Shown in pieces: positions 24,019 through 32,422 of a stretch of DNA of 64,000 nucleotides; position 1 is the first letter of the stretch, and every line of letters starts with the position of its first letter. The notes beneath the pieces were generated by a model. The model was not told where the DNA came from, made no database searches, and worked only from the letters and a program-made list of their open reading frames with translations. The stretch covers positions 8,175 through 72,174 of the forward strand of contig CAKPER010000003.1 of the NCBI GenBank assembly GCA_934149245.1. Direction: 5' to 3'. The position numbers were made by a program, and so were the translations under genes. The stretch is from an uncultured Bacilli bacterium. GTDB lineage: Bacteria; Bacillota_I; Bacilli_A; RF39; UBA660.

Positions 24019-24759
24019 ATGAGGTATTTTATGACTTTTTCTTATGATGGAAGTGATTTTAAGGGGTATCAGAAACAACCTCGTTGCAGAACTGTACAGG
24101 GTGAGCTTGAAAAAGTTTTAAAAAAAATAAATGGAGATAAGGAAGTTAGCGTTACAGCATCTGGAAGAACTGATGCTGGTGTTCATGCTATCTCACAAAA
24201 GGCACATTTTGATTTAAAAGAAGAAATGGAGCCTGCTGATGTAATGAAGAGTATGAATTCTATGTTACCTGATGATATTTATATTAAAAATATTGAACAT
24301 GTTTCAGATAATTTTCATGCTAGGTTTAACGCTATTGGTAAGGAATATATCTATCAAATAAATATGGGAGAATATAATCCTCTTGAGAGAAAATATGTTT
24401 ATCAATATAATAAAAAGCTTGATGTTGTTGAGATGCAGAGGGCAATGAAATATTTAGAGGGAACACATAGTTTTAAGGCTTTTGTGTGTGCTGATGATGT
24501 TAGAGATGATTATGTAAGGACTTTATCACAAACTAATATTATTAGGGATTTAAAAGATGTTAGTAAGATTACTCTTGTATTTATTGGCGATGGATTTATG
24601 AGATATATGGTTAGAAATATGGTTGGAACGTTAATTGAGATTGGTGAAGGAAAGAGACGTAGTGAAGAAATTATAGATATAATTAGTAGTGAAGATAGAA
24701 CAAGAGCTGGGAAGACAGCGGCAGCTAGAGGACTGTTTCTTAGAAATGTTTTTTACTAA
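24019..24759 (+). CDS. truA: tRNA pseudouridine(38-40) synthase
   Basis: A protein of 246 residues. It isomerises uridines 38-40 in the anticodon stem-loop of many tRNAs. Catalytic Asp52 lies in ASGRTDAGVHA and the length is normal. FMRYMVRNMVGTL in the second half is also conserved. It is the last gene of the usual ecfA1-ecfA2-ecfT-truA operon, 15 bases after ecfT, with AAAGAGGTAAG as ribosome binding site. Confidence 0.95.
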   Translation: MRYFMTFSYDGSDFKGYQKQPRCRTVQGELEKVLKKINGDKEVSVTASGRTDAGVHAISQKAHFDLKEEMEPADVMKSMNSMLPDDIYIKNIEHVSDNFHARFNAIGKEYIYQINMGEYNPLERKYVYQYNKKLDVVEMQRAMKYLEGTHSFKAFVCADDVRDDYVRTLSQTNIIRDLKDVSKITLVFIGDGFMRYMVRNMVGTLIEIGEGKRRSEEIIDIISSEDRTRAGKTAAARGLFLRNVFY

Positions 24760-24800
24760 TTATATTAGAAAAAATAAGAAAAAATTGAGGCTTGAAATCA

Positions 24801-25703
24801 ATGTTTGATGAATGTAGGCTATGTCCGAGAGAATGTGGAGTTGATAGAAATAGGAAAGAAGTTGGTGTATGTGGTGCACCTTCTTCTATGGTAATAGCTA
24901 GATTTTCTTTACATATGTGGGAAGAACCTTGTATTAGTGGAGATAATGGTTCAGGCACAATCTTTTTTTCGGGTTGTAATTTAAAATGTATTTTTTGTCA
25001 AAATTATATGATAAGTTCTAAAGTAAGAGGAACTGTTGTAGATATAGAGCAATTTTCTGATATTTGTTTAAAATTACAAAATAATGGAGCTAATAATATT
25101 AATCTTGTTACAGGAGTTATGTATATTCCTAAAATTATAGAGGGAATTTTACTTGCTCGGGAAAGTGGGCTTAGTATTCCTATTATTTATAATAGTAGTG
25201 GTTATGAGAAATGTTCTAGTATTAAACTTTTAGATGGTATTGTAGATGTTTATTTACCTGATTTTAAATATTGGAGTGATGATCTTGCTTTAAAATATAG
25301 TAAATGTTGTGATTATAGAGAGAGTGCTATTAAGGCTATAGATGAGATGTATAATCAGGTTGGAAAAGTTGTATTTGATGATGAGGGAAATATAGTTAAG
25401 GGTGTTATAGTTCGGCATTTAGTATTACCAGGATGTTTAGAGGATAGTAAGAAAGTATTGAATTACTTATATAATAAATATGGTAATAATATATATATTA
25501 GTATTATGAATCAATATACTCCTGTTAGAAGGGTTAATATTGATAGTTTGGATAGGACACTGCAAAAAAGAGAGTATGATGAGATTATTGATTATGCATA
25601 TGATTTAGGAATTAGAAATGCTTATGTGCAAGAAGATGAGACGCAGAAAGAAAGTTTTATACCTGATTTTTTTGTGTTTGATGGACTTGATAATGATAAT
25701 TAG
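24801..25703 (+). CDS. Radical SAM protein, PflX/COG1313-like
   Basis: A protein of 300 residues. An N-terminal cysteine cluster (CRLCPRECG) precedes the radical SAM motif CNLKCIFCQN that binds the 4Fe-4S cluster and S-adenosylmethionine. IARFSLHMWEEPCISG and the C-terminal NAYVQE fit the PflX-like family, distantly related to pyruvate formate-lyase activases. The target protein is unknown. ATG at 24801 lies about ten bases after TTGAGG; a TTG three codons earlier is less likely. It follows truA and precedes rluB on the same strand. Confidence 0.75.
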   Translation: MFDECRLCPRECGVDRNRKEVGVCGAPSSMVIARFSLHMWEEPCISGDNGSGTIFFSGCNLKCIFCQNYMISSKVRGTVVDIEQFSDICLKLQNNGANNINLVTGVMYIPKIIEGILLARESGLSIPIIYNSSGYEKCSSIKLLDGIVDVYLPDFKYWSDDLALKYSKCCDYRESAIKAIDEMYNQVGKVVFDDEGNIVKGVIVRHLVLPGCLEDSKKVLNYLYNKYGNNIYISIMNQYTPVRRVNIDSLDRTLQKREYDEIIDYAYDLGIRNAYVQEDETQKESFIPDFFVFDGLDNDN

Positions 25704-25718
25704 TTTGGAGAGTGTGTT

Positions 25719-26438
25719 ATGGAGAGAATACAGAAAATAATCGCAGAGCGAGGTTATTGCTCTAGAAGACGAGCTGAAGAGTTGATGCTTGCTGGTAAAG
25801 TTAAGGTTAATGGTATGGTAGTGCGAGAGTTAGGAACAAAAGCTAGTAGTAATGCTTCTATAGAAGTTGAAGGAATTGCGTTAGATAATAATAAAAATTA
25901 TGAATATTATTTATTATATAAACCTAGAGGTGTTGTTAGTTCTGTAACTGATGATAGAGGTAGAAAGACAGTTGTTGACTTAATAACTGGTACAGATACT
26001 AGAATTTATCCTATTGGAAGGCTTGATTATGATACATCGGGACTTATTTTACTTACTAATGATGGTAACCTTGCTAATGGACTTATACAACCAGCGAAAA
26101 AAATAGAAAAGTCATATATTGTTAAGGTGTCTGGAATATTAACTGGTTATGATATAAAGAGACTTAAAGATGGAGTTATTATAGATGGATATAAAACAAG
26201 AAGAGCAAAAGTAAAATTAAAAAGTTCTAATATTAAAAAAAATACTTGTTTGATTGAACTTGTTATAACTGAGGGAAAAAATAGACAAATTAGAAAGATG
26301 ATTGAGGCTGTTGGTAAGAGTGTTTTGAAATTAAAAAGAGAAAGATATGCTTTTCTTACTTTGGATGGTCTTAAATCTGGCGAGTATCGAAAGTTATCTA
26401 ATAAAGAAATTGCTATTTTATATAGTTTAATTAAGTGA
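25719..26438 (+). CDS. rluB: RsuA/RluB-type rRNA pseudouridine synthase
   Basis: A protein of 239 residues with an N-terminal S4 RNA-binding domain (SRRRAEELMLAGKVKVNG) and a pseudouridine synthase domain with the catalytic segment PIGRLDYDTSGLILLTNDG. GKNRQIRKM is the family's late motif. It probably modifies helix 89 of 23S rRNA (RluB) rather than 16S rRNA (RsuA); Firmicutes usually have RluB. It lies fifteen bases after the radical SAM gene. Confidence 0.88.
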   Translation: MERIQKIIAERGYCSRRRAEELMLAGKVKVNGMVVRELGTKASSNASIEVEGIALDNNKNYEYYLLYKPRGVVSSVTDDRGRKTVVDLITGTDTRIYPIGRLDYDTSGLILLTNDGNLANGLIQPAKKIEKSYIVKVSGILTGYDIKRLKDGVIIDGYKTRRAKVKLKSSNIKKNTCLIELVITEGKNRQIRKMIEAVGKSVLKLKRERYAFLTLDGLKSGEYRKLSNKEIAILYSLIK

Positions 26439-26455
26439 TTTTTAATAAATTGTAT

Positions 26456-26605
26456 ATGTCTTTAGAAGTTGATATTAATGTATTAACTTTTTTTGTTATA
26501 AAATTACAATATAATGTATACAATTATGATGTATTAGTTAATGAGAAAGTTATTTTTTGTTCTAAAACTATAGACAAAGCTAGAAAAAAGTATTATAATA
26601 ATTAA
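26456..26605 (+). CDS. Possible small protein, 49 residues
   Basis: An open frame of 49 codons between rluB and the RelA/SpoT-like gene. It has a hydrophobic first half and a basic end, DKARKKYYNN. No good ribosome binding site is seen. Its 3' end overlaps the promoter of the next gene, so it may be chance. I list it because the composition is protein-like and the gap would otherwise be unexplained. Confidence 0.25.
   Translation: MSLEVDINVLTFFVIKLQYNVYNYDVLVNEKVIFCSKTIDKARKKYYNN
26571..26599 (+). promoter_or_regulatory. Putative promoter for the tandem synthetase gene
   Basis: TAGACA (26571-26576), a 17-base spacer, then TATAAT (26594-26599), 42 bases before the ATG at 26641. Confidence 0.6.
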
Positions 26606-26640
26606 CCAATATGTAATTTTGCTCAAGGAGGACTGATAAA

Positions 26641-27960
26641 ATGGATAGTTATGAAGAAAAAGAACTAAAAAAATTTTTTTGGAAATATGAGCAAGCTTTA
26701 AAATATTTAGATTTAGTGATGGAGTCTTATGTTAGCTCATTAGAAATTAGTGATGAACATAATCCGGTAGAGCATTATAAGGGAAGAATAAAAAATATTG
26801 ATAGTATTAGAAAAAAACTAGCAAAGAAAGGTTTTGAATTTACTATTAAAAATATGGAAGAACAACTTCATGATATTGCTGGTATAAGAATTGTTTGTCA
26901 TTTTAGAAACGATTTAAATGAATTAATAGAGATATTTAAGAATAATCCTAATATTTCTGTTGTAGAGGAAGAAGATTATATTACTAATCCTAAAAAGAGT
27001 GGATATTTAAGTTATCATATGACGGTAAAAGTTCCTGTTGTTGATGAGGCGAAAATTGTTATGGTTCCTGCAGAAATTCAGATTAGAACTCTTCTTATGG
27101 ATTTACCAGCTAGTTTGGAACATAAAACAAGATATAAGAAAGAATGGTCTTTACCTAAAGAGATGGATAAAAATATAACAGAAATATCTGAACTTTCCTC
27201 ACAAGTTGATGAAGAATTAGAAAGAAGAATAAATAGTCTTATTAATGTTGGTACTAGGACGAAATCGCCTAATTCAATTATTTATGATATGAATTTTAAT
27301 AATGTTATAAATGACGAAATGATGATAAAGTATTCTATGGCTTTAGAAAAATTAAGATATATGATTGAAAGAGAAATTTTTGGAAATAGTAATAAAGATG
27401 GTGAAGATATTATTGATAATATTAAGTTTAGATTGAAAACAAAAAAAAGTACTGTTAAGAAATTATTATCTAAAGGATTTGAGGTAAATGAGGAGAATAT
27501 TGCAAAAGAACTTAGTGATGTTGTTGGGGCTAGAATAGTTTGTTCTTTTATAAGTGATATGCCTTCAATTATAGATAAAATTTGTAATTATCCTATGTTG
27601 GAGGTAGCAGGATTTAAAGATTATGTTAATAACCCCAAACCTAATGGTTATTCTAGTTATCATTTATTAGTGTTAGTTCCTATTTATTATAATGGTAATT
27701 ATGAATATGTAAAAGCTGAGATTCAGATTAGAACTAAGGCTATGAATGTTTGGTCTAGTTTACATCATAAGATTTGTTATAAGAAAGAGACTATACCTGA
27801 GGTTGAAGAAGAACTTAGAGCATTAGCTGGTCTTACGAATGAAATAGATCAAAAATATGATGAAATTTATAGAAATGTTAAGGATAATTTAGGGGATGAT
27901 GTTAAAAACAAGGCTGTTAAAAAATTAGTTAAAACTATTAATGAAAAGACGCTTTGTTAA
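26641..27960 (+). CDS. Tandem RelA/SpoT-type (p)ppGpp synthetase domains
   Basis: A protein of 439 residues with two copies of the RelA/SpoT nucleotidyltransferase domain. The first (~40-180) has HYKGRIKNIDSIRKKL, HDIAGIRIVC, SGYLSYHM and AEIQIRT. The second (~260-400) has IKFRLKTKKSTVKKL, SDVVGARIVC, NGYSSYHL and AEIQIRT. The metal-binding Asp and the Glu of EIQIRT are present in both. There is no HD hydrolase, TGS or ACT domain, so each half resembles a small alarmone synthetase such as RelQ or RelP. Single-domain synthetases are about 200-220 residues and form tetramers. This looks like an internal duplication. Activity of both halves is plausible but unproven. GGAGG lies upstream. Confidence 0.8.
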   Translation: MDSYEEKELKKFFWKYEQALKYLDLVMESYVSSLEISDEHNPVEHYKGRIKNIDSIRKKLAKKGFEFTIKNMEEQLHDIAGIRIVCHFRNDLNELIEIFKNNPNISVVEEEDYITNPKKSGYLSYHMTVKVPVVDEAKIVMVPAEIQIRTLLMDLPASLEHKTRYKKEWSLPKEMDKNITEISELSSQVDEELERRINSLINVGTRTKSPNSIIYDMNFNNVINDEMMIKYSMALEKLRYMIEREIFGNSNKDGEDIIDNIKFRLKTKKSTVKKLLSKGFEVNEENIAKELSDVVGARIVCSFISDMPSIIDKICNYPMLEVAGFKDYVNNPKPNGYSSYHLLVLVPIYYNGNYEYVKAEIQIRTKAMNVWSSLHHKICYKKETIPEVEEELRALAGLTNEIDQKYDEIYRNVKDNLGDDVKNKAVKKLVKTINEKTLC

Positions 27961-28170
27961 ATAATGCATGTTATACTAGTAACTATTAAGTATTATAAAA
28001 TCTAATTTTTCCTTTTAAGTATAAAGTGGATTATAGTGTATATAATTAATGATTATACTAGTTGTTTATATGAAATAAATAGATAAATTATAATTTCTTT
28101 CAAAAAAGTTTTAAATTGAAAATAAAAGTACTGATAAGTTTATTTATGTGATAATTGACATAATTTTATA

Positions 28171-28206
28171 AAAAGAGAAAATAAAAGAAAATTCTCTTTT
28201 TTTTTA
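28171..28206 (+). terminator. Terminator upstream of the HipA-like gene
   Basis: AAAAGAGAA (28171-28179) pairs with TTCTCTTTT (28192-28200), and more T follow. The 288-base gap from 27961 holds nothing else I can support except a TATAAT near 28219 that may serve the next gene. Confidence 0.7.
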
Positions 28207-28248
28207 CAAAAATAAATGATATAATCTAGATAATAGGATAGTGATAAT

Positions 28249-29439
28249 ATGAATAATAACTTAAATTTAATTAATCAAATAGGTCGCAATTATAATCTAA
28301 CAGCAGAGCAATTTAATCTTTTAACGGTAAAATATAAAGATGATAATAGGGATCCGATTACTTTGGAGAGAGAATTAAACAATATTTGTGATTTTTACAA
28401 ATTTCATAATAATTTACAAGCTACTATTAATAAAACACCACCTTTACCAAATGGTAAAAATTATTATGTAACAGCATTTGATCAAAATAGTAACTTTTAT
28501 CTTCAACCAGTAAGTGTTGTTGTAACTAATCCTGAAACTTCAGAAGTACTAGTAGATAATAGTTTTAAAGGCTATCAGAAACATACTCAGGTTGATGATA
28601 TAGAAATAGCAATATGTCAGTTGGGTAAAGCATTGAAGTTTGACGTAGCAGAAGAATATAGATTGTATAGTCCATCTAAACAAAAAGATTCCATTGTTAT
28701 AAAAGATTTAATAAATGAAGATGAATTTTATGATGTAGAAAATCTAAAAAAAAGATTTTTAAAGCTAATAAATGCTGGTAAATACAAAAAAGAATCGTGG
28801 CAAGAAAAAAGCGAAAATTTGAAAGTGTGTAATACTAAAGAAGATTATAAAATAGCAGTGGACTATGGTTTAAAACTTTTGAAAAGTTTGCCTAGTATTA
28901 TGGCAGAAGATTATGAACAAATAGAAAAAAAATATTTTGAAATGTTAATTTTTGATAGTATTATTACCCAGAGTGAAAGAAATTTTAAAGATTATGGAAT
29001 TATTTGTGATAAAGAAACAAAAAGATATAGCTTTGCACCATTGTTTGATAATGTTTTTCCAACAATTTTAAAGAATAATGATGTTTTTTCTTTCAATGGA
29101 ATAGTATGCAATAGATATGAATTGATGGAATGTTTATTTTATAATTATTATGATAAAATTAAAGATAAGGTAGAATATTTATTAAATCGTAAGGAAAAAG
29201 TACTTCAAATGTCTTCAATGATCTTAAGATATAATGTAGATATTGGAACTTACAATATGATTATGGATAATATAATTACTAATCTAAATTATTTTGAAAA
29301 ATTATTACAAGAAAAAGCTATTATGGAAAAAAATAAACAAAATGCAGGTTATGTAGATGCTCTACACATGTTAATTGCATTAGCAATAATAATAGCCTTT
29401 TCAATTTGTATAGCATATTTGTTATACAGTACTATATAG
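28249..29439 (+). CDS. HipA/CtkA-like kinase-fold protein with C-terminal membrane anchor
   Basis: A protein of 396 residues. FDSIITQSERNFKDYGII (~236-252) and FAPLFDN (~262-268) match the catalytic loop and the metal-binding DFG-like site of HipA/CtkA-type kinases, where the loop is usually DRHxxN. Here the Asp is Glu (SERNFKDYG), a conservative change at a key residue. The last ~25 residues form one membrane helix (MLIALAIIIAFSICIAYLL), so the kinase would face the cytoplasm from the membrane. No HipB-like antitoxin is adjacent. The substrate is unknown. It is its own transcription unit with a terminator after it. Confidence 0.6.
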   Translation: MNNNLNLINQIGRNYNLTAEQFNLLTVKYKDDNRDPITLERELNNICDFYKFHNNLQATINKTPPLPNGKNYYVTAFDQNSNFYLQPVSVVVTNPETSEVLVDNSFKGYQKHTQVDDIEIAICQLGKALKFDVAEEYRLYSPSKQKDSIVIKDLINEDEFYDVENLKKRFLKLINAGKYKKESWQEKSENLKVCNTKEDYKIAVDYGLKLLKSLPSIMAEDYEQIEKKYFEMLIFDSIITQSERNFKDYGIICDKETKRYSFAPLFDNVFPTILKNNDVFSFNGIVCNRYELMECLFYNYYDKIKDKVEYLLNRKEKVLQMSSMILRYNVDIGTYNMIMDNIITNLNYFEKLLQEKAIMEKNKQNAGYVDALHMLIALAIIIAFSICIAYLLYSTI

Positions 29440-29474
29440 GATTTTGGTAAAAAAATACAAAATTCCTTTTTATT
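29438..29474 (+). terminator. Terminator after the HipA-like gene
   Basis: AGGATTTTG pairs with CAAAATTCCT with a one-base bulge, followed by a T-rich run. It begins at the stop codon. Confidence 0.6.
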
Positions 29475-29517
29475 TTCATTTTTCTAATGTATAATATACT
29501 TAAGTCAGGTGATAAAA

Positions 29518-30828
29518 ATGAAATTAACAGTGGAAGATATAAAACAAATATCTAGTATAAAACAAGAGCCATCATGGATGCTGGAATATCGATTAGAGTC
29601 ATTTAAATACTTTGAAAATTTCAAAGATCCTGAATTTGGTCCAAAACTGAATATAAATTATGATAGTATTAATTATTATAAAAAAAGAGAAGAAGAATTA
29701 ACTAATAATTGGGATAATATATCATCTAATATTAGATGTGTTTTTGATAATTTAGGCGTAATAAGTGCTGAAAAAAAATATTTAGATGGGATGGGAGCTC
29801 AATTTGATAGTGAAGTTATATATCATAATATGATTAAAGAATTAGAAGATAAAAATGTAATTTTTTTAGATACAGATAGTGCTTTAAAAGAATATCCTGA
29901 TATTTTTAAAAAATATTTTGGTAAATTGGTTCATAATAATGAAAATAAATTTACTGCTCTAAATGGTGCTGTTTGGAGTGGGGGAACATTTATATATATA
30001 CCACCATATACAAAATTAGATAGACCGTTGCAAAGTTATTTTAGAATAAATAGTAAAAATATGGGGCAATTTGAAAGAACTTTAATTATTGTAGATGAGG
30101 GTAGCGAATTACATTACATTGAAGGATGTACTGCTCCTACATATACAGAAGATGCATTACATGCAGCAGTAGTAGAAATATATGTTGAAAAAAATGCTAA
30201 GTGTCGTTATACAACAATTCAAAATTGGTCTAGTGATGTATATAATTTAGTAACTAAAAGGAGCATTGTAGAAGAAAACGGTCTTATGGAATGGATTGAT
30301 GGTAACGTTGGTTCAAAAACAAATATGAAATATCCAGCCTGCATTTTAAAAGGACCGTACGCTAGAGGTACATGTATAACAGTAGCAGGTGCTGGTACAA
30401 ATCAAATTCAAGATACAGGAGCAAAAATGATTCATCTTGCTCCATATACAAAAAGTAACATTGTCTCTAAATCAATAGCCTCTAACGGAGGCAATGCAAC
30501 ATATAGAGGAAAGGTATATATATCAAAAAAAGCCCAGCACTCTAAAGCTAGCGTAAAATGTGATACAATTATCCTTGATAAAGAGTCTAAAAGTGATACT
30601 TTTCCAACTAATATAGTAAATAATAAAACATCACTTTTAGAACACGAAGCAACGGTAAGTAAAATAAGTGAAGATAAATTATTTTATTTAATGTCTAAAG
30701 GCCTAACAGAGGACGCAGCTAAGGAATTAATAATATTAGGTTTTGTAAATGAATTCAGGGAGGAACTTCCAATGGAGTATGCAGTAGAATTAAATAGATT
30801 ACTTCAAGCTACTATAGGAGGTGCTTAA
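29518..30828 (+). CDS. sufB: Fe-S cluster assembly scaffold protein SufB
   Basis: A protein of 436 residues of the SufB/SufD family. MGAQFDSEVIYHNM, the beta-helix core, and SKASVKCDTIIL near the C-terminus identify SufB rather than SufD. With SufC and SufD it forms the scaffold that builds Fe-S clusters in the cytoplasm. In most Firmicutes the order is sufCDSUB. Here sufC, sufD, sufS and sufU are not adjacent: a kinase-like gene precedes it and an amidase-like gene follows. ATG at 29518 follows AGGTGAT; an in-frame GTG overlaps that site. It is slightly shorter than the usual ~465 residues. Confidence 0.88.
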   Translation: MKLTVEDIKQISSIKQEPSWMLEYRLESFKYFENFKDPEFGPKLNINYDSINYYKKREEELTNNWDNISSNIRCVFDNLGVISAEKKYLDGMGAQFDSEVIYHNMIKELEDKNVIFLDTDSALKEYPDIFKKYFGKLVHNNENKFTALNGAVWSGGTFIYIPPYTKLDRPLQSYFRINSKNMGQFERTLIIVDEGSELHYIEGCTAPTYTEDALHAAVVEIYVEKNAKCRYTTIQNWSSDVYNLVTKRSIVEENGLMEWIDGNVGSKTNMKYPACILKGPYARGTCITVAGAGTNQIQDTGAKMIHLAPYTKSNIVSKSIASNGGNATYRGKVYISKKAQHSKASVKCDTIILDKESKSDTFPTNIVNNKTSLLEHEATVSKISEDKLFYLMSKGLTEDAAKELIILGFVNEFREELPMEYAVELNRLLQATIGGA

Positions 30829-30829
30829 T

Positions 30830-32116
30830 TTGAAGAAAATAATATTTATAATTATAATTTTATTGGGAAGCATAGGGGGATACTATTACTATCAAAATAT
30901 CTATCTTCCAAGTCAAAAGCCAACATTAGAAGTAGAAACAAATAAGGTAGATATATCTGAATATTATATATATGGTAATCATTTAAATATAAAAGGAACA
31001 ATAAAAAAATTAAATGCTAATTTTAAAAATGCTGATATAATATTATGGAATTCTGAAACGGGAGAAAAGATAAAGTATAAAATAAACTATAAGAAAAATA
31101 TTAATACACTTAATTTTAATATATCAGATTCAATTAATGATGGGATTTATTTAGATAACATAAAACCAGGAAAATATCAAATATATTTAAGGTTAAAATA
31201 TGTTAAACAAGTAAAGAAAAAGGAAGAAGTAACTTATAAATACTTCCCACTAGAGAACAAAACTTCTTACAAAACAACAGATTATTATACAATTTCTAAA
31301 ACAAATAATAAATTGCATATATATTCAAATAAAAAAACTTTATCTATAAAAGTAAGTAAAAATAATGAAGAAGTATATGATGTTGTGATTGATCCATCTG
31401 GTGGTGGAATTGATAAAGGTTCAACAGGAAATGGTCATAATGAAGCTGATATTACTTTAGAAATGGCTGAAAAAATAAAAGAAGAATTGGAAAAAAGCAA
31501 AATCAAAGTAAAACTTACTAGAACTAAAGATAGCTTATCAGCAACAGATTATTTTGATGAATATAATGATGGTGGGCGTGCTGTTATTTCTCATGAAGTA
31601 AATGCTAAATATGTATTCTCATTAGAAGCAACAAGCAGTCAAAATGTTCAAACTAGTGGTTTTAGTATTTATACAGCATCAGATATAAACTATGATTTTG
31701 CAGCTAAATTAACAGAAAATATTATATCAAAAACTAATTTGAAAACATCAGCTATAACAGCATATAGAGTTGATTACGGAATTTATAGTCATAATTTTAC
31801 AGAAAGTGAAATATCTGATAATATGGCATATTATGATCGTAAAGGGTATACTCATTACAACATAACAACAAATTCTAATTATTTATATATGATTAGAGAA
31901 ACTGGTGGAATTATGACTGGAGCATATGTTGATGATAGTAATCCAGAAAAAGTAGGAGTAAACAAATATTATAATAGCAATATTGGGGCAGAAGCTTATG
32001 TCATAAGATTAGGATATTTATCCAATCAAGATGATTTAAATGCTATGACAACTAATCAAGGAACTTATGCCCAAGCTATAGCAAATAGTATAATTAATGA
32101 ACTAAAGAGCAAATAA
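30830..32116 (+). CDS. Amidase_3-like exported protein without zinc ligands
   Basis: A protein of 428 residues with an N-terminal membrane/signal segment, a beta-rich spacer (~35-175) and a C-terminal domain with the amidase_3 (N-acetylmuramoyl-L-alanine amidase) fold. The first zinc motif DPGHGG reads DPSGGG, the SIHxN motif reads SLEATS, and the late Glu before GYLSN is replaced (VIRLGYLSN). The Glu in HNEADITLEMA remains. Loss of both His ligands argues against hydrolysis, so a peptidoglycan-binding or regulatory role is likely. TTG at 30830 is chosen because AGGAGGTG lies seven bases before it; GTG at 30821 overlaps that site. It starts two bases after sufB ends. Confidence 0.65.
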   Translation: MKKIIFIIIILLGSIGGYYYYQNIYLPSQKPTLEVETNKVDISEYYIYGNHLNIKGTIKKLNANFKNADIILWNSETGEKIKYKINYKKNINTLNFNISDSINDGIYLDNIKPGKYQIYLRLKYVKQVKKKEEVTYKYFPLENKTSYKTTDYYTISKTNNKLHIYSNKKTLSIKVSKNNEEVYDVVIDPSGGGIDKGSTGNGHNEADITLEMAEKIKEELEKSKIKVKLTRTKDSLSATDYFDEYNDGGRAVISHEVNAKYVFSLEATSSQNVQTSGFSIYTASDINYDFAAKLTENIISKTNLKTSAITAYRVDYGIYSHNFTESEISDNMAYYDRKGYTHYNITTNSNYLYMIRETGGIMTGAYVDDSNPEKVGVNKYYNSNIGAEAYVIRLGYLSNQDDLNAMTTNQGTYAQAIANSIINELKSK

Positions 32117-32130
32117 TTTTTGCTTTTTTT
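32108..32130 (+). terminator. Terminator after the amidase-like gene
   Basis: AGCAAA (32108-32113) pairs with TTTGCT (32119-32124) around the stop codon, then a T run to 32130. Confidence 0.75.
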
Positions 32131-32143
32131 GATAAATTTATAT

Positions 32144-32286
32144 AAATTTAGATGTGATTTTCAAAAGACATACAATTAAAGAATTTGTTTTGAATTGTGC
32201 TTATTTATTACTTAAATACAATTGTTATTATAAAAAATATTGGTTCTTTGAAATTCGGTGTGTCTAAAAAAATCACATCTAAATTT
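32144..32286. repeat. 18-bp perfect inverted repeat, one arm inside a MITE-like element
   Basis: AAATTTAGATGTGATTTT at 32144-32161 is the exact reverse complement of 32269-32286. The right arm is the 5' half of the hairpin inside MITE-like copy 2, while the left arm lies outside it. It may be the remnant of another copy or a recombination product. Confidence 0.7.
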
Positions 32287-32416
32287 TAGGCGTGATTTTA
32301 TCATATTTTATTTTTTAAAACTTAAAAAACTAAATCATTCTTTAAAAAATTCAAATTAATATTAAGTAAATTTATAATGAATACTTTTTGCTAGCCATAC
32401 CGAATTTCGAAGAACC
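32242..32416. mobile_element. MITE-like element, copy 2 (175 bp)
   Basis: The ends read GGTTCTTTGAAATTCGGTGT and, inwards from the right, GGTTCTTCGAAATTCGGTAT. They match copy 1 at 21397-21582. AAAATATT flanks both sides (32234-32241 and 32417-32424) as an 8-bp target duplication. There is no coding sequence. A hairpin AAAATCAC...GTGATTTT (32269-32299) lies just inside the left end and can act as a terminator in both directions. The right target duplication overlaps the stop codon of the minus-strand gene, so the element separates two convergent genes. It fills most of the gene-free stretch 32117-32422. Confidence 0.85.
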
Positions 32417-32422
32417 AAAATA

